A stretch of 54,929 nucleotides of DNA from Branchiostoma floridae. Lineage: Eukaryota; Chordata; Leptocardii; Amphioxiformes; Branchiostomatidae. Of the stretch, positions 1 to 12,427 are shown in pieces (within the stretch, counting starts at the first letter, position 1; every line of letters begins with the position of its first letter). The stretch spans positions 16,369,585 through 16,424,513 of the forward strand of contig NC_049995.1 in the NCBI RefSeq assembly GCF_000003815.2, written 5' to 3'. Made by a program: the position numbers and the translations under genes. The notes beneath the pieces were generated by a model, which saw only the letters and a program-made list of their open reading frames with translations, searched no databases and was not told the origin of the DNA.

Positions 1-915
1 TGACGTCATAACGCATTAATGTCTGTTAAATTTGTCACTTTGAGTACGTGGCGTAGACACACTGGTGTAATGAAAAAGAGTTTGGTCGAAGTTGTATGTT
101 TAGTTTATTGTCTATGGCTTTATGAACTAGGTCAAAACAGTGGAAAAGCCGCCCTGACTTCCTTCTGAGCGCATATGTCAACTTTATGATACCCTGACGT
201 CATTACGTATTGATGTCTGTTAAATTTGTCACTTTGAGTATGTAGCGTAGACACACCGGTGTAATGAAAAAGAGATTGGTCGAAGTTGTATGTTTAGTTT
301 ATTGTCTATGGCTTTATGAACTAGATCAAAACAGTGGAAAAGCCCCCTGACTTCCTTCTGAGCGCATATGTCAACTTTATGGTACCCTGACGTCATTATC
401 CATTCATGTCTGTTAAATTTGTCACTTTGAGTACGTAGCGTAGACACACCGGTGTGACGAAAAAGAGTTTGGTCGAAGTTGTATGTTTAGTTTATTGTCT
501 ATGGCTTTATGAACTAGGTCAAAACAGTGGAAAAGCCGCCTTGACTTCCTTCTGACCGCATATGTCAACTTTATTGTACCCTGACGTCATTACGCATTGA
601 TGTCTGTTAAATTTGTCACTTTGAGTACGTAGCGTAGTCACACCGGTGTAATTGAAAAGAGTTTGGTTGAAGTTGTATGTTTAGTTTATTGTCGATGAAG
701 CTATTAATGCGATTAAAATGGTTGAAACCCGCTCTGGCTTCCATATGACCGCATATGTCAACTTTATGGCACTCTGACGTTATTACGCCTTGCTGTCTGT
801 TAAATTTGTCACTTGAAGTACGACGCGTTGACATTTTAGTACACTTGAAATGAGTTTGGACAAACTTCTATGTTTAGTTTAATGTCGATGAGGCTTTTAG
901 TTCGGTAAAAATGTA
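1..915. repeat. Tandem repeat, ~194-bp unit, about 4.5 copies
   Basis: Units begin with TGACGTCATTACGC-like sequence at 1, 195, 388, 582 and 775, so the period is 193-194 bp. The first three copies are close to one another. The fourth diverges in its second half, and the fifth decays after about 840-915. Short minus-strand open frames recur in each unit (for example 229-447 and 616-834), but they follow the repeat and show no recognisable domain, so I do not call them genes. The array begins at the window edge and may extend to the left. Confidence 0.9.
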
Positions 916-3900
916 GGATTTTGCAAGACAGTAAGAAAGGACACTCACTCCGGTAGGTGTCGCTGTTAGAGGTTTATATAATTTTGTTGTTTTTTGTTTA
1001 ACTAAGAGTCCCGACTTTGCCATAGCATAAGTATGTGGTAATCCAAGAAATGTCATATTTTAGCTTCCAAAACGGGCCATAGCTAGCCAGAAATGTGTTT
1101 GAGAGGACATAGAAGTGATTGCAATAATGCTGTACTTTCTTTCCCTACAGGTACAATGGTACAGTCTGGCCCCCTCTCCCCGGCCTACTCTCCCCGGCCT
1201 GTCCTCCCCATATGGCTGGCACCGGGAGCGCTCCTTACCCAGATGGGTCTGTGACGTTGAAGATCCTCTACTGTCGATTTTAAGTTCATTGACCCTAGAT
1301 TTTACTTTTCATTTTTGGTATTTCTTGCAAAATTACGGACTTAAGTTCAGGTTTTGATATAGGACAATGTATAAACAATAATTAACATAACCACACTGTT
1401 CAACCACCCAGAAAAATACACTTTTCTTTGCTAATCTAAGAAATTTTACTCAGAACATTTCATGACCACAAAAAGAACGTTATCATCTCAGATGCCGGTC
1501 CAGTTCTGAATCTTGCATTGTTCCTCTGGTTTCCCTTCAACCTCCTCGCACGAATCTTTCGCCTTCTTTTCCAGACAAATGAGGTAGACTTTTCATGTGG
1601 TAATTATTTTACTTATTCACTTTATTGACAAACATTGTAGAAACAAAGAAAATTTTTACTAAAGATTTCCGTGGAGGGGAACAGTCAATGAGTCTATGAT
1701 TCAATTTTTCTCTGCCCTGCTTCGCGCGGGGCTCCTTACAACTAAAGAAGATTTCCAGCAAACTTGTCACAGTATCGTACGTCGTCATCTTGCTGTCGTT
1801 CCATCCTGTACCGTCGCGAAATCTATTATTCACCTGTTCGGCTGGCGCTCCAAGACCTCCACCAGACCCCATGGGGGTATGGGGAGTAAGAACTCGGCGA
1901 GAATAAGGTGAACAAGACTGGCATTAAAAATGTATTATTGCCATGACGACGATTGAGGGTACAATAATACAGCTCAAATCAGAAATAGACTGGAACTTCC
2001 CTGTCGCACTATCCCTGGCACAATGTACTAGCCCACCTGTAACATAAACCTACAGCCAGCAGAAATGTACTATCCCCGGTACAGCACAATTGCATACCAG
2101 AGATACATCTGGAACAGATTGGGGGGGGGGGGGCTTGCATACCCAGCATACTGTGGAGTACTAGCATTCTTGGAAAAATTCCTGTGCAATTCCTGGAATT
2201 TTTGCAGACTGACCGCAATATATACCACTTGACGACTCCCCTGAGGCGTCGTCAAAAATTGAAGGAGAGTGGAAGGTTAATATTTCTCCTTCCATATTGG
2301 CCAATAAAACCATTTGTCGGTGTAACGCAAACTTTGCTGTCCAGGGATATAACTGGCCCATTCCCGTACGAGGCCGGTCGAATGTTGGGCGGGCTGTTAT
2401 AAGTAAGATTTAATCAGGCTATGAAACCCCGTGGTAGCAAATATCCCCTGGGAAATATACTCCCTATAGCCAGCGAGGTTTGTCTGGTAGAGACATGCGT
2501 ATTAGTGGGTTAGTTAGTTTGTAAGGAGCCAGAGATTTGGCGAAAGATTTGTGCGTGGGAGTTGAAGGGAAACCAGAGTAAATCATAAAATGATGTAAAA
2601 TTTGACGGCATTTGAGATGATAAGATTTCATTTGTGGTCTTGACATTTTGTGGATGAAGTTTCTAAATTTTCCATCGATAAGTGTAGTAGCTTCCTAAGA
2701 ATTCAACAATGTCGCTATCTTGTTTATGTTTGTTATTCATTGTCTAATACATGTATAAAAACGAAATTTAATCCATAATTTTGCAATAAACCCAAAATGA
2801 ATGTTTAAATCTAGCATTGACGACTTGATTTCGACCATAGAGGCTCTTGAGAATCGTTATATTAATGAGAAAGACCAGACGACAAAGACACAATGTTGTC
2901 TGCCATATTCCGGCACATACAACGTTATACAGTATATGGTCAATATGCACACACATACATACGCAGTAACCTACAAAACGCAGAAATAACAGACACCTAA
3001 TTTGTGCGTACGTTTTAATATAAAACTCACGCTTTTAAACATTTTTGTGTCTAGCAAATATAATCCAGAAAGCTAAGCATGTACGTCTGAAACCAGACAA
3101 ACCCTGCATGCGCATACAATGCACTGTGTGCTCGTTGTTGTTCAACACAGTTTTCCAGCTTATTATATGTATGGGATCCGGGTTGTCTGTGACTTACAAT
3201 ATTATTGCTGCAACAGATATGAAATGATATCTTTATTACGACTTGTATGAATGTGATAGTAACATACATTGTCCGGTCATGCTGATAAGGATAACACACA
3301 ATCTAATGGAGATTCCTAATAAAGTGACAGAGTAAATGAAACAGCAGTTTACATGTAACAGTCGGATGTTCTTTGTTGGGTTTTGTCTTATCTGCAGGCT
3401 TAGCCGTTTTTGATAGCCACCGGCTAGTTAAAGGCAGCTCTGACTGTACATGTATTTCCTATCAAGCTGAACCAGAACATAGAATGTAAGTAAAGCTACA
3501 GTTTGGCTCCAGGGTTGTGTGGGTGTGTTTACACAACGGACCGATACTAACAATAGATGTCTGTTTGTGAAGTGACAGAAAATATAAATGGAACAGGAGT
3601 TTATGCAATAACATTACATTTTCTCCACATTTAGGTCGAGATATTCACAAGAAGGTCACTCTTTTTTTGGTCCTTAACTATGTTTGGGGTCATCCCCAGG
3701 CCACACTGAAAACGCCAGAGGGCCGCATGCTCTTACTACTTAGACTAATAAATAGATAAATAAATAAATAAATTAGATTTTAAAGGTACTCAAAGTAGAA
3801 TTATTTTGGCAAGATCAAAATATTCGGAATGACAAAATCTTTATATGGTATTCAATTCAATAGGGTAAATACACGTACCGTACAAATAAAAGGTCATGAA

Positions 3901-4830
3901 ATTGATTCGAAGCATTTTGCTAATTTTACATTGAGTACCTTTAAGAAAATACAACTTTTTGGTTCTATACTATCCATAGGTTTTACACATGTTAACATTA
4001 TTGCTCATCTTACGGACCTAAATCTAAGACGTATTTTATTTTACCTTTAATCTTTAGTTCTGATGATTAGAAATTATCAAATTTAAGATCAGTTTGCTTT
4101 TTCATGACAAGGTTACCCGAAATATACATTTTTGTCAATAATGGCAAAAAAATCCCAATGTAACCGTTTTAAGGTGATGTTCACCTTAATTGTGAATGGA
4201 GTCCTGTGGGCATATACGGTACGCACTCTCGTATCAAATTTCAGGTCATTTGGTTTTGATACAAAGGCATAGTAGCCCAAATATATATTTGCAGTCTAAA
4301 AATGGCAATAAATCCCCAAAACTCAGGAATTTGTTTAATGATGTATGCAGAAAAGAAATGAAGAAGTGTGAGCACTTGTCCTACACACCTCCACACCGAA
4401 GTTCAGGTCATTCAGTTTTAATACAAGGACAAAGGAGCAAATACTTTCGGTAGTAAAAATGACCCCCCCCCCAAAAAAAAAACAGAGTTTGAAATAATCT
4501 AATATAGTATGAAAAAAGTATTGATGGGGTCCTGTGTTCATACGTCCAGTGCACATCTGTACCACATTTCATGTCATTAGATTGTAATATCAAGGCGCAG
4601 GGGCCCCAAACATATATAAATTTGGTCTAAAGGCCTGTATAAAAAATCATTTAAAAAGTCTGGGGGTATTTGTAATCTTTATATCCCTGCCAAATTTTCA
4701 GCTCATTTTGGCTGAAAAAAAAATCTGAATTCCTTTGAAGATTTGACAGGAGAAGAAAGAAAAGAAGAAGAAACGCGACAAAAAACTGAAATTGAAAAAC
4801 AATATATCTCAATCCATGTATAGATCTAAA
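916..4830. other. Intergenic AT-rich sequence, no convincing gene
   Basis: About 3.9 kb lying beyond the 3' end of the minus-strand gene. I see only short unconnected open frames, a poly-G run near 2120-2131, and a stretch ending in repeated AAAT near 3745-3775, which resembles the tail of a retroposed element. A possible plus-strand exon at 1151 is listed separately. Around 4190-4620 several similar segments (containing phrases like TCAGGTCATT) suggest an old dispersed repeat. Confidence 0.5.
1151..1292 (+). CDS. Possible isolated plus-strand exon (uncertain)
   Basis: A pyrimidine-rich tract ending in CTACAG at about 1150 looks like a good splice acceptor. It is followed by about 120 bp of GC-rich, Pro/Ser/Gly-rich sequence that stands out from AT-rich surroundings. 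In one frame the exon reads through to a TAA at about 1292 with the ending ILYCRF. Other frames are also partly open, and no domain is recognisable. No upstream exon is visible because the window starts just before it. It could be the last exon of a neighbouring plus-strand gene or a chance GC-rich patch. Confidence 0.2.
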
Positions 4831-5560
4831 CATAACAACTTGAGTTCCACGACCCCATAGCTTTGTCGAGTGATTTTACCTTTAACAACTGGTGTATCAA
4901 TTGTGTTTGTCATTAATTATGCAAAAAAAGTTCCTCTTTTGCATAAATAGTATTAGTTGATCATCTCCTTCACCCAAATAACAGACGCACACAATCCACG
5001 TTCAGAAAAAAAGGTTTAATCGCTATTTTCTGATAATGTATGCAAATGAGGTCCTCATTTGTATACTTAATGTGTCCACCTGTACACAACTTCCAAGTGC
5101 CACAAATTTCATTTACCACATTAAGATTATTAGAACATTTTCTCATTAATTATGCAAATTAGGTGTTTATTATCAACAATCTTCTCTTTCTCAGTTATAT
5201 ATATAACATGTTGCAATATCCCTACAATAGAACAGAGCGAGATTATAAGTTTTCATCATTAATTATGCAAATTTAATTCTAATTTGCATAATTGCACAAT
5301 CATATTGAGCATCACTTACCAAATCACGATGACCCGGTAATCTCTTCTTGAGTTATTCTCCTTTCAACTCTAAACCGGCTCCTGCAGTTGTAAAAAAGCC
5401 GCTAGGGGCCTAAACATACACCACTTGCTCTCTTGCCCCAACAATCTACCATTAAAAATATTACGACCGAGGTACCAAAGCCGGGTGTCCCGCTGCAGTA
5501 CCATAGCCAACTGCCAGGCAGCCCAAAATCTAATCGTTTCAAGGTCTCATCAAGACCTAC
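4830..5560. repeat. Dispersed AT-rich repeat with ATTATGCAAAT motifs
   Basis: The segment contains repeated CATTAATTATGCAAAT-type stretches (near 4912, 5146, 5260) and a GCCGCTAGGGG box near 5397. Related sequence recurs at 12540-13720, 21850-22190 and 23210-23440. The copy at 21850-22190 is in reverse orientation: the GAGTTCCACGACCCCATA phrase near 4842 is matched in reverse complement near 22150. It lies in the 3' flank of the receptor gene. I cannot name the family. Confidence 0.6.
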
Positions 5561-5607
5561 GTACCAAATATCAAGACATTCTATCTAGGCATTCTGGAGT
5601 TATGCTG

Positions 5608-5904
5608 GCGTCTACCCTGCAGGATAACCTGTGTCTCTTTACTTGCCCAGACTCATGGTCATGGGCACGGCCACGGCAACGCTGATGACGTACAGGACAA
5701 GGCACAGCGTCTACCCTGCAGGATAACCTGTGTCTCTTTACTTGCCCAGACTCATGGTCATGGGCACGGCCACGGCAACGCTGATGACGTACAGGACAAG
5801 GCACAGCGTCTACCCTGCAGGATAACCTGTGTCTCTTTACTTGCCCAGACTCATGGTCATGGGCACGGCCACGGCAACGCTGATGACGTACAGGATAAGG
5901 CACA
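5608..5904 (-). repeat. 99-bp tandem triplication of the M4-coding end of the channel gene
   Basis: Three near-identical 99-bp units start at 5608, 5707 and 5806. The unit at 5806-5904 contains the real fourth transmembrane segment and stop codon of the minus-strand channel gene. The other two lie downstream of the stop. Because 99 is a multiple of three, each extra copy keeps the M4 reading frame (LCLVLYVISVAVAVP) and ends with the same stop. The extra copies would be 3' UTR or downstream DNA and are not expected to be translated. Confidence 0.9.
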
Positions 5905-6188
5905 GCCTGTCCAGGACCTTGGTCAGCAGGGTGTAATCGGACACCTCCGGCTCGTTCTTCACCAGCTCCTCCAGCTGCGCCTTCCCGATGCGGATCAGGT
6001 GACGAAGGCAAGAGGTCTGCTCTTCCACGGCGGCCTCCAGGCGGGTGGGCGGGCCGGACGGCTGGCGGGTTATCCCGGAGACGTCAGCGGGGGCCTCTAC
6101 GTCGGTCACCGCCACGTCTTCGGTCAGGCCAGCCTCTCCATCGTCGCTCGCAGCCTCCTTCTCTGTGAGGTCTCCGAGCAGCAGGAAC
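5837..6188 (-). CDS. Channel exon: M3-M4 cytoplasmic loop, M4 and stop
   Basis: Last coding exon. It follows an acceptor (TTAAG) just right of 6188 and enters in phase 2. It encodes an acidic and basic intracellular loop of about 85 residues (EKEAASDDGEAG near its start), then the pre-M4 segment and M4 (DRLCLILYVISVAVAVP), and ends MTMSLGK before TAA at 5839-5837. The DRL lead-in to a final hydrophobic helix is typical of nicotinic-type subunits. The 3' end of the exon is part of a 99-bp tandem triplication. Confidence 0.85.
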
Positions 6189-9100
6189 CTTAACAGCAAT
6201 GAGAAGGAAAGATGACGATGCGGATGTCTACATCCATTAACATCCTTTTATATTCACAACTGTTGTGGATCAATATATTCATGCGCTAGCATTCAGGTCA
6301 CTTTATAGAGGATGTACTGAACGAAATGTTGCCACCAGGATTCCTCCACAAAAGATCAGTTTGAATCTGCCTACTGCAAGAACAAGAATATTCTTTTTTT
6401 TTATTACAAGCTTGCTTTGCAGGTGAAATTTGAAAGCTGTCAATCGAATTCGGTTAAGCCTCGCGTTGTTCTCAGTGCAACACCAAGTGTGAAAAGAATT
6501 TTACAACTCAAGCCAACAAGTCTACGCAACCATCAAAAATTTAAACAATGGAAGCAAACCGCGATGTATAGGGCTTCGCATATAGTTTGCTTTTTTGTTT
6601 TTGTTTTGAGTAGGTGAGTACGTACCTTGCCATGTATCGGAGAAAGACAGTCTTTGCCATTGGAGACAGACTCCCTTCCTTGTCGTGGAGGCTGATGATG
6701 TAGATGGTGAAGAAGAGAAAAAGTCCCATCATCCCCATGCACACGACGATCAGCGTGGCTGTAACATTATCGGAGTTATTTGTATTGTTTTATCTGTACT
6801 GCATACCCGGTAAACTGACTTATGGCGATACCAGATTGTGTACTGAAGAGTACAAGCTGCAAGTCCGGGCATATTTCTTTGATCCACTCACACCGGAAAA
6901 GACAACGATTCCTATTACCGGAATGCTCCGTGAATGGTTTTATCTGATTTGTAATCGCAAAATGACGATCTGGAACAAGGCCTTTCTGATATTTTTTTCG
7001 GCAACTACATCATTCACCTCATCGAAGTCCGTTCAGGTAACGAAGGAGCAAAAAAAGCATCGGTATGACAATTATGACAAGTACGACAATTTTCTGTCCT
7101 CACCGAAAAATGGCAGCGCCCCTTTCACGGGAAGTACCTCCGTGACAAACACGAGAGACACGACCATGGAGAGCTGAATGGTCACTCCGAAGGAGATCCG
7201 GTCTCCCTTGTCCAGGGGCATGACAAAAGTGATGGTCATTAGCACAACTAGGATGACGCAGGGGGCAACAGTCGTGGCGATGTGGAACAGGGGGATCCTC
7301 TGCAAATGAACAGCGAAGCACGCCTGCTTGGTGCCATTAGCGAAGACCTTGTCCTTCCGATTCCATTCGCCTTCCTGTTGTGGGGGAGACCAGACGTCAC
7401 AGGAACTGCCCTCTCTGCATTCTGTGTTTCACACATAATTACAACAAATTATCATTGGTAAACGTGACGTGGTATTATTGTCTTAGACATTCTCATCTTA
7501 ATATGTTTCATGTTGACACAAGTGCCACTATATGATTGTATATAGGAAATTCTTGCTGGTTGTTTTACCGTTTTGTATCGCTATTTGTTACGTGCTTTAT
7601 TGTCTCTAAATTTGAAAATGCAGGCATCTAGTTTGTGTTCCGATGTCCACTGTACATGTGTTTTTTCCGTCGAGCATTACATTTGGAATGTACAGAGGAT
7701 GGTACCCATTAAGTTTACTGGAAGTGGCCTAACCTGAAATAAATTTGGAAAATCTCTATTCAATACCAATAAACAACAAATTAAACCAATAAAATGAAAT
7801 TAATGATATATTTTAAAACGTTACCGATGATTTGCGATGATATGGAGAAACAGATGTTACATTCCATGGTGTCGGCTGGGAAGAGGAACGGGTTTGCATT
7901 ACAGATGGTGCTGGTCAGAGTCTCCACCGTCCATGTTACCGTTCCATCGGTGCTGATCACGAGCGGCACGTCCTTAGGCAAGCCTTGGTACAAAGGATCG
8001 ACACTGTACAAAATCAACAAAGTCTCGTCATTTCTCAGTTTTCTGACTACCATTGTTTCCTCGTACTTGCACTGTTCATTGTTGTGTTACACTGAGGTAG
8101 AATCCTGAGACAAGTTGCAAAATTCTCTTTGCTAGTCAAATAGCATTCCTCGTATGTACCCATGTACTCTTAATTTGATTAGTTATAAAAGCAAGAATCA
8201 CTTTCTGTTAAAAATCATAATATTCATTATAATTCATTATATTTCTGAAACATAGTGAAATAGATTTAGCAAGATTAAATCTTATCCAATAATATAAGTT
8301 TAAGAAAAGACATACTTCCTCTTCAGAGTAAGTGTAGGGGTCCAGATGCTGCTGCCCGGGACCCTGAGGGTCTTCTCGTTCCCGTAGTACTTTGAGTTCC
8401 ACTTCAGCCGGCTGTCCTGCCAGGTCTAATAAAATACATATCTGAATATTGTGCAATTTTGTGCAAAAAACTTAAAAGCCACTAAACTCCATCAATGCAA
8501 AACGACATAAACATAACATTTTTCAAAGTGACGAAAGGTGCTATAACTCGGTACACTTACGAATTTAAAGACTAGGGAGGCAACCAGAAGCTCCTTCTTT
8601 TCGTCCTGAAATAAAAGTTGCAGCATCGATTACTTAGATTTCGTTGTGCTGTTTACAAACCCAGAAGAATCTCACATACATTATAGATAGTAAAGCTTAC
8701 AAGGTCGATGATCTGTTCCACATTGCCACTGAAGATGATAACTGTGTGGTTCTCAGCATCAGGCGCCTGGTCTGCACTGTAGCCGTCGAGTAGGTCATCT
8801 TGCAGCGTACCTTTTATGTCCACTAAGGAGGGGAATGATGCATGTCCATCGTTAGGATAAAACGCAGATCTTGTCTCAAGATGTTTGGACTATTAGATTT
8901 TAGATAGTAACTTAACAGCACAAAAACAGTTATTTACTAGGCAGAGTTCCAGTTACTCATACAAATTTATAAAACGATGGAAAAATTTCAGCAGATTTTA
9001 AGGTTAAGCAACTGAAAGGCATATCTGGCTTGGGTACTTGTAAATGTGATGTGCCATGTTAGGTGTTTTTTTATATTATCAATTTTTACACTTATCTAAA

Positions 9101-12100
9101 TGTGTTCAGACAAATCTGTTAAGCTATTATGTCTAGAAAGGTACAGAAAATTTTGGGTTATTACGTCGCGTAATGACTTTGGCAATATGTTTGTTATAGC
9201 TGTCAAACAGAAACCTTCCTTATATTTAACATATTTTTCTCTCTCACCTCAGCTCTGACAAATACAAAAATTATATAAAATGTGATGCTTTTGCTTTCAA
9301 TAAAACATACCCACTTAGTATCCTCATGCGAGATCTTTCAATATTTCTCTACTTTGTAAATGCTAAACTTATAATGTAACGGAGGGTCCCATAACTCATA
9401 CGGTACCATAACTTGGAACGAGTTTACTTTGTCTTATTATGCAGAAGAGAGCCGTGTTTGTTTTTATCCACTGTGCTGAATAATATCGTGAAGAACCCAA
9501 GTTAATGCACAGAGCTGTCGTCTGGATGAAACGCGGGATTGTGTACAGTAACAGATGTTTGCGTCACCAAGGAAATTTGACCATTAGAAATGGTTACATT
9601 CGAAGCAAGGTCACTGCGTGGTGTGGCATCTTACATTTAACTTACAAAATAATCACCGTGCAAATTTAATCGTTTTACACATGAGGCATAAAGCTATACA
9701 AAAACACCAAAACGTGGGTCTTGAGGACTTTATCTTGCAATTAAACTGACCTGAAATAATGAATTAATCGCGGAGTCGAACGCCCTCCCCCAAGTTACGT
9801 CACGGTCAATCCGTTGGCCGCGGTTCGAATGTACCTAACCAGTGCAGTCATCTCTGGTTCCTCTTTACAGAAGTCAGGTGGGGCTTGCAAAACGGTAAAC
9901 TTGCTTTTAATCTAGTTTGAGGCACGTCGTGTAAACTGGAGTTTGGAAAATTCCCGGTGGCCGGCTAACGATAACGTTACACAAGCCGCCATGCGACGGG
10001 ACATTTTGATGTAGCAAATATGTCTGCATGAAACCTTAGACTTCCATGAAGTTCGCAACTTGAAGATTGACAGGCTTTGAAGTCGGCGCGACCGGCCCGA
10101 TCTGACAATATGTAAATCGCTGAATGCATCATAACATGAACATCGTTGAAAGTAAATTTCTTCTTTTCTGTCCAAAAATAAACAGGGTAAAACACGACTA
10201 TCGGACTCCAAAAAAACATTGAATGTGGTTCAAAATATATCACGACTTTTCACTGAACTTACTGGAATAACAAGGGATTTGCTGCGTACTTCGGGTTCTC
10301 ATGCGGTGCCTATCAGACTGCAGAGGTCATCATATTTAGTTTTCGGTGTTGATCGTCAACGTTGAGATGGCTTGGAATGCAACACGCGGCGTCAACAGTC
10401 GCCAAGTTACATCGGCGGTGACTTACGCACGGTCAAAAAATACGTACCAGAGGGAAGCTGAAGTTAGTTGACACAAAATTCTTCATTCTTTTTTCTCAAA
10501 ATCGTTCCAACAAGTCAAAGAGAGACAGAGGTATTTGTAGTCCTAAGTTAGGGTACCCTATTTCGAATGGAACAATATGGAACGTCATATTCATAACAAC
10601 ATTTGTCTGTTTTCACCGGCTGAGATTCATGGTGTAAATCGTGCATGGCCGATGTAAAATAAACTCCTGAACGGAAAATCCCCAAACACCACCACTCTCG
10701 TTTATCATTAGTCAAAACGCAACAATTTTCACACACCCGACATTGGTACAATACGATGTCGAACTTGTAAATTTACGTTCTAAGTTATGGGACCCTCCGT
10801 TACATTTTTTGTAGAAAATACAGGATATTTCACAACTCTATCACAATCACCTGAACAGCTGGGCTTGTCATATTGCCAGATGCCTCCTTCGAAGCACGTG
10901 ACTCTGCTGGTATGCCTGGAATCCAGGTTGTACCCTTCGTCGCAGGTGTACATAACCCATTCTCCCACGTGGTAGAACCTCTTGGCAGGGCTTCTACTGC
11001 CGTGGTCTGGAGAGCCCATGTCAAAGCAAACAGCTTCATCTGGGTGTTATAATTCACAAATGCAATCATTATGCTTAAGAATCATTATGCTTAAGAAAGA
11101 TTGCTTGAAGATATTGTCGAGGAAAGCGCTCGCATAAAGCACCAGTTTTGTACGAGGTGACTAATCGACAGATGATAATTAGTATATCATGCATCTGGTA
11201 GTGGATTGATTTAAGACCAAAATAATAATGCCTTAAATCTATATATATTGTAAAAAATGATCTTAAACAAAGAAATCAGGAAAGCCAATGGCTTTGGTTA
11301 CGTACAGTCTATAAGAGCAGTACTTAACTCCAGAAGGGGGTGTTATTGTCAATAGATTATGTGTCAATGAATACTTGCCTTAGGCAGAATACATAATCAG
11401 CCGACGTTTTGCAGAATTCTATTTGGTGAATTACGCAACGCGTGTTTGTAAAACAACCTGACACTCACTAACCCCATGCAGACCCTACCATTGCATTTAC
11501 CTTAAAAGGCAGAATCAAGTTTTTTTGTCCGGCCGCACTGGTTTTCACTTTGACCTCTTGATAAATTTTCATTCCCGAGAACCAAGTAAATGTTTACGAG
11601 TGACCTTGAGAATGTGGAATGGTTTGAAGGATGTTTTCCCATCTTGGCAACACAACTTACTGCACGGGAAGATGTCACACTCCTCCCTGCTGCCATCTTC
11701 CAGGTAACAAGATGGCCGCTGGAACCAGTAAAGGTTTCGGCAGTAGTTGTTCTCTAGATTAGCCCAGGGGTAGTCAATCACAATTGCAGCGGACCACTCC
11801 ACACAATCTGCCCAGGATACAGTTTTGCTGCGTGTGCCGCGGTAGTTTATGCCATTGCCATGGTAGCAAACTGGGAAGGAGAAATGGCCTGGCTTGAATT
11901 ATCATCAGCAATTTAAAGTATAAATGTACAAACTGATGCATCCCCGAATGTGTGCGATGAGACCAAAGTTGCGTCAGGACTATGGTATTTATTCATCAAG
12001 TTATTTCAACGTTGTCCTATGACAGGACAGGGTGACAGGCAATGCCTGTAGGATACTAGATAAAGAGAACAATAAAATAGAAACACTGGACTGATCTAAA

Positions 12101-12369
12101 ACAAAAACTAGAGTTTGACAAACACATCTCTTCGCCAAATAATCATGCCTTTATTGAAGACTTTAAGTTTAAGGTCTTATTCATGTATTACTAAATAGTA
12201 CAAGTCTGTGATCACAGATGACCTGGTACCATGCCTGGTCAATCAGAATTTCATGCCTTCCAGAGGTTTTGTCCCCAGTGTAACAGCGTTCAGCTCACAA
12301 GGTCCTCCAGCAAAACATCTGTGTACAGCTGTGTCTATAGATATAGGTCAAAATGATATATGTATATAT

Positions 12370-12427
<58 letters not shown>

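Noticed and set aside
5571-6011. 146-codon Arg/His-rich minus-strand frame
   Set aside because: An out-of-frame shadow of the M4 exon and its 99-bp triplication.
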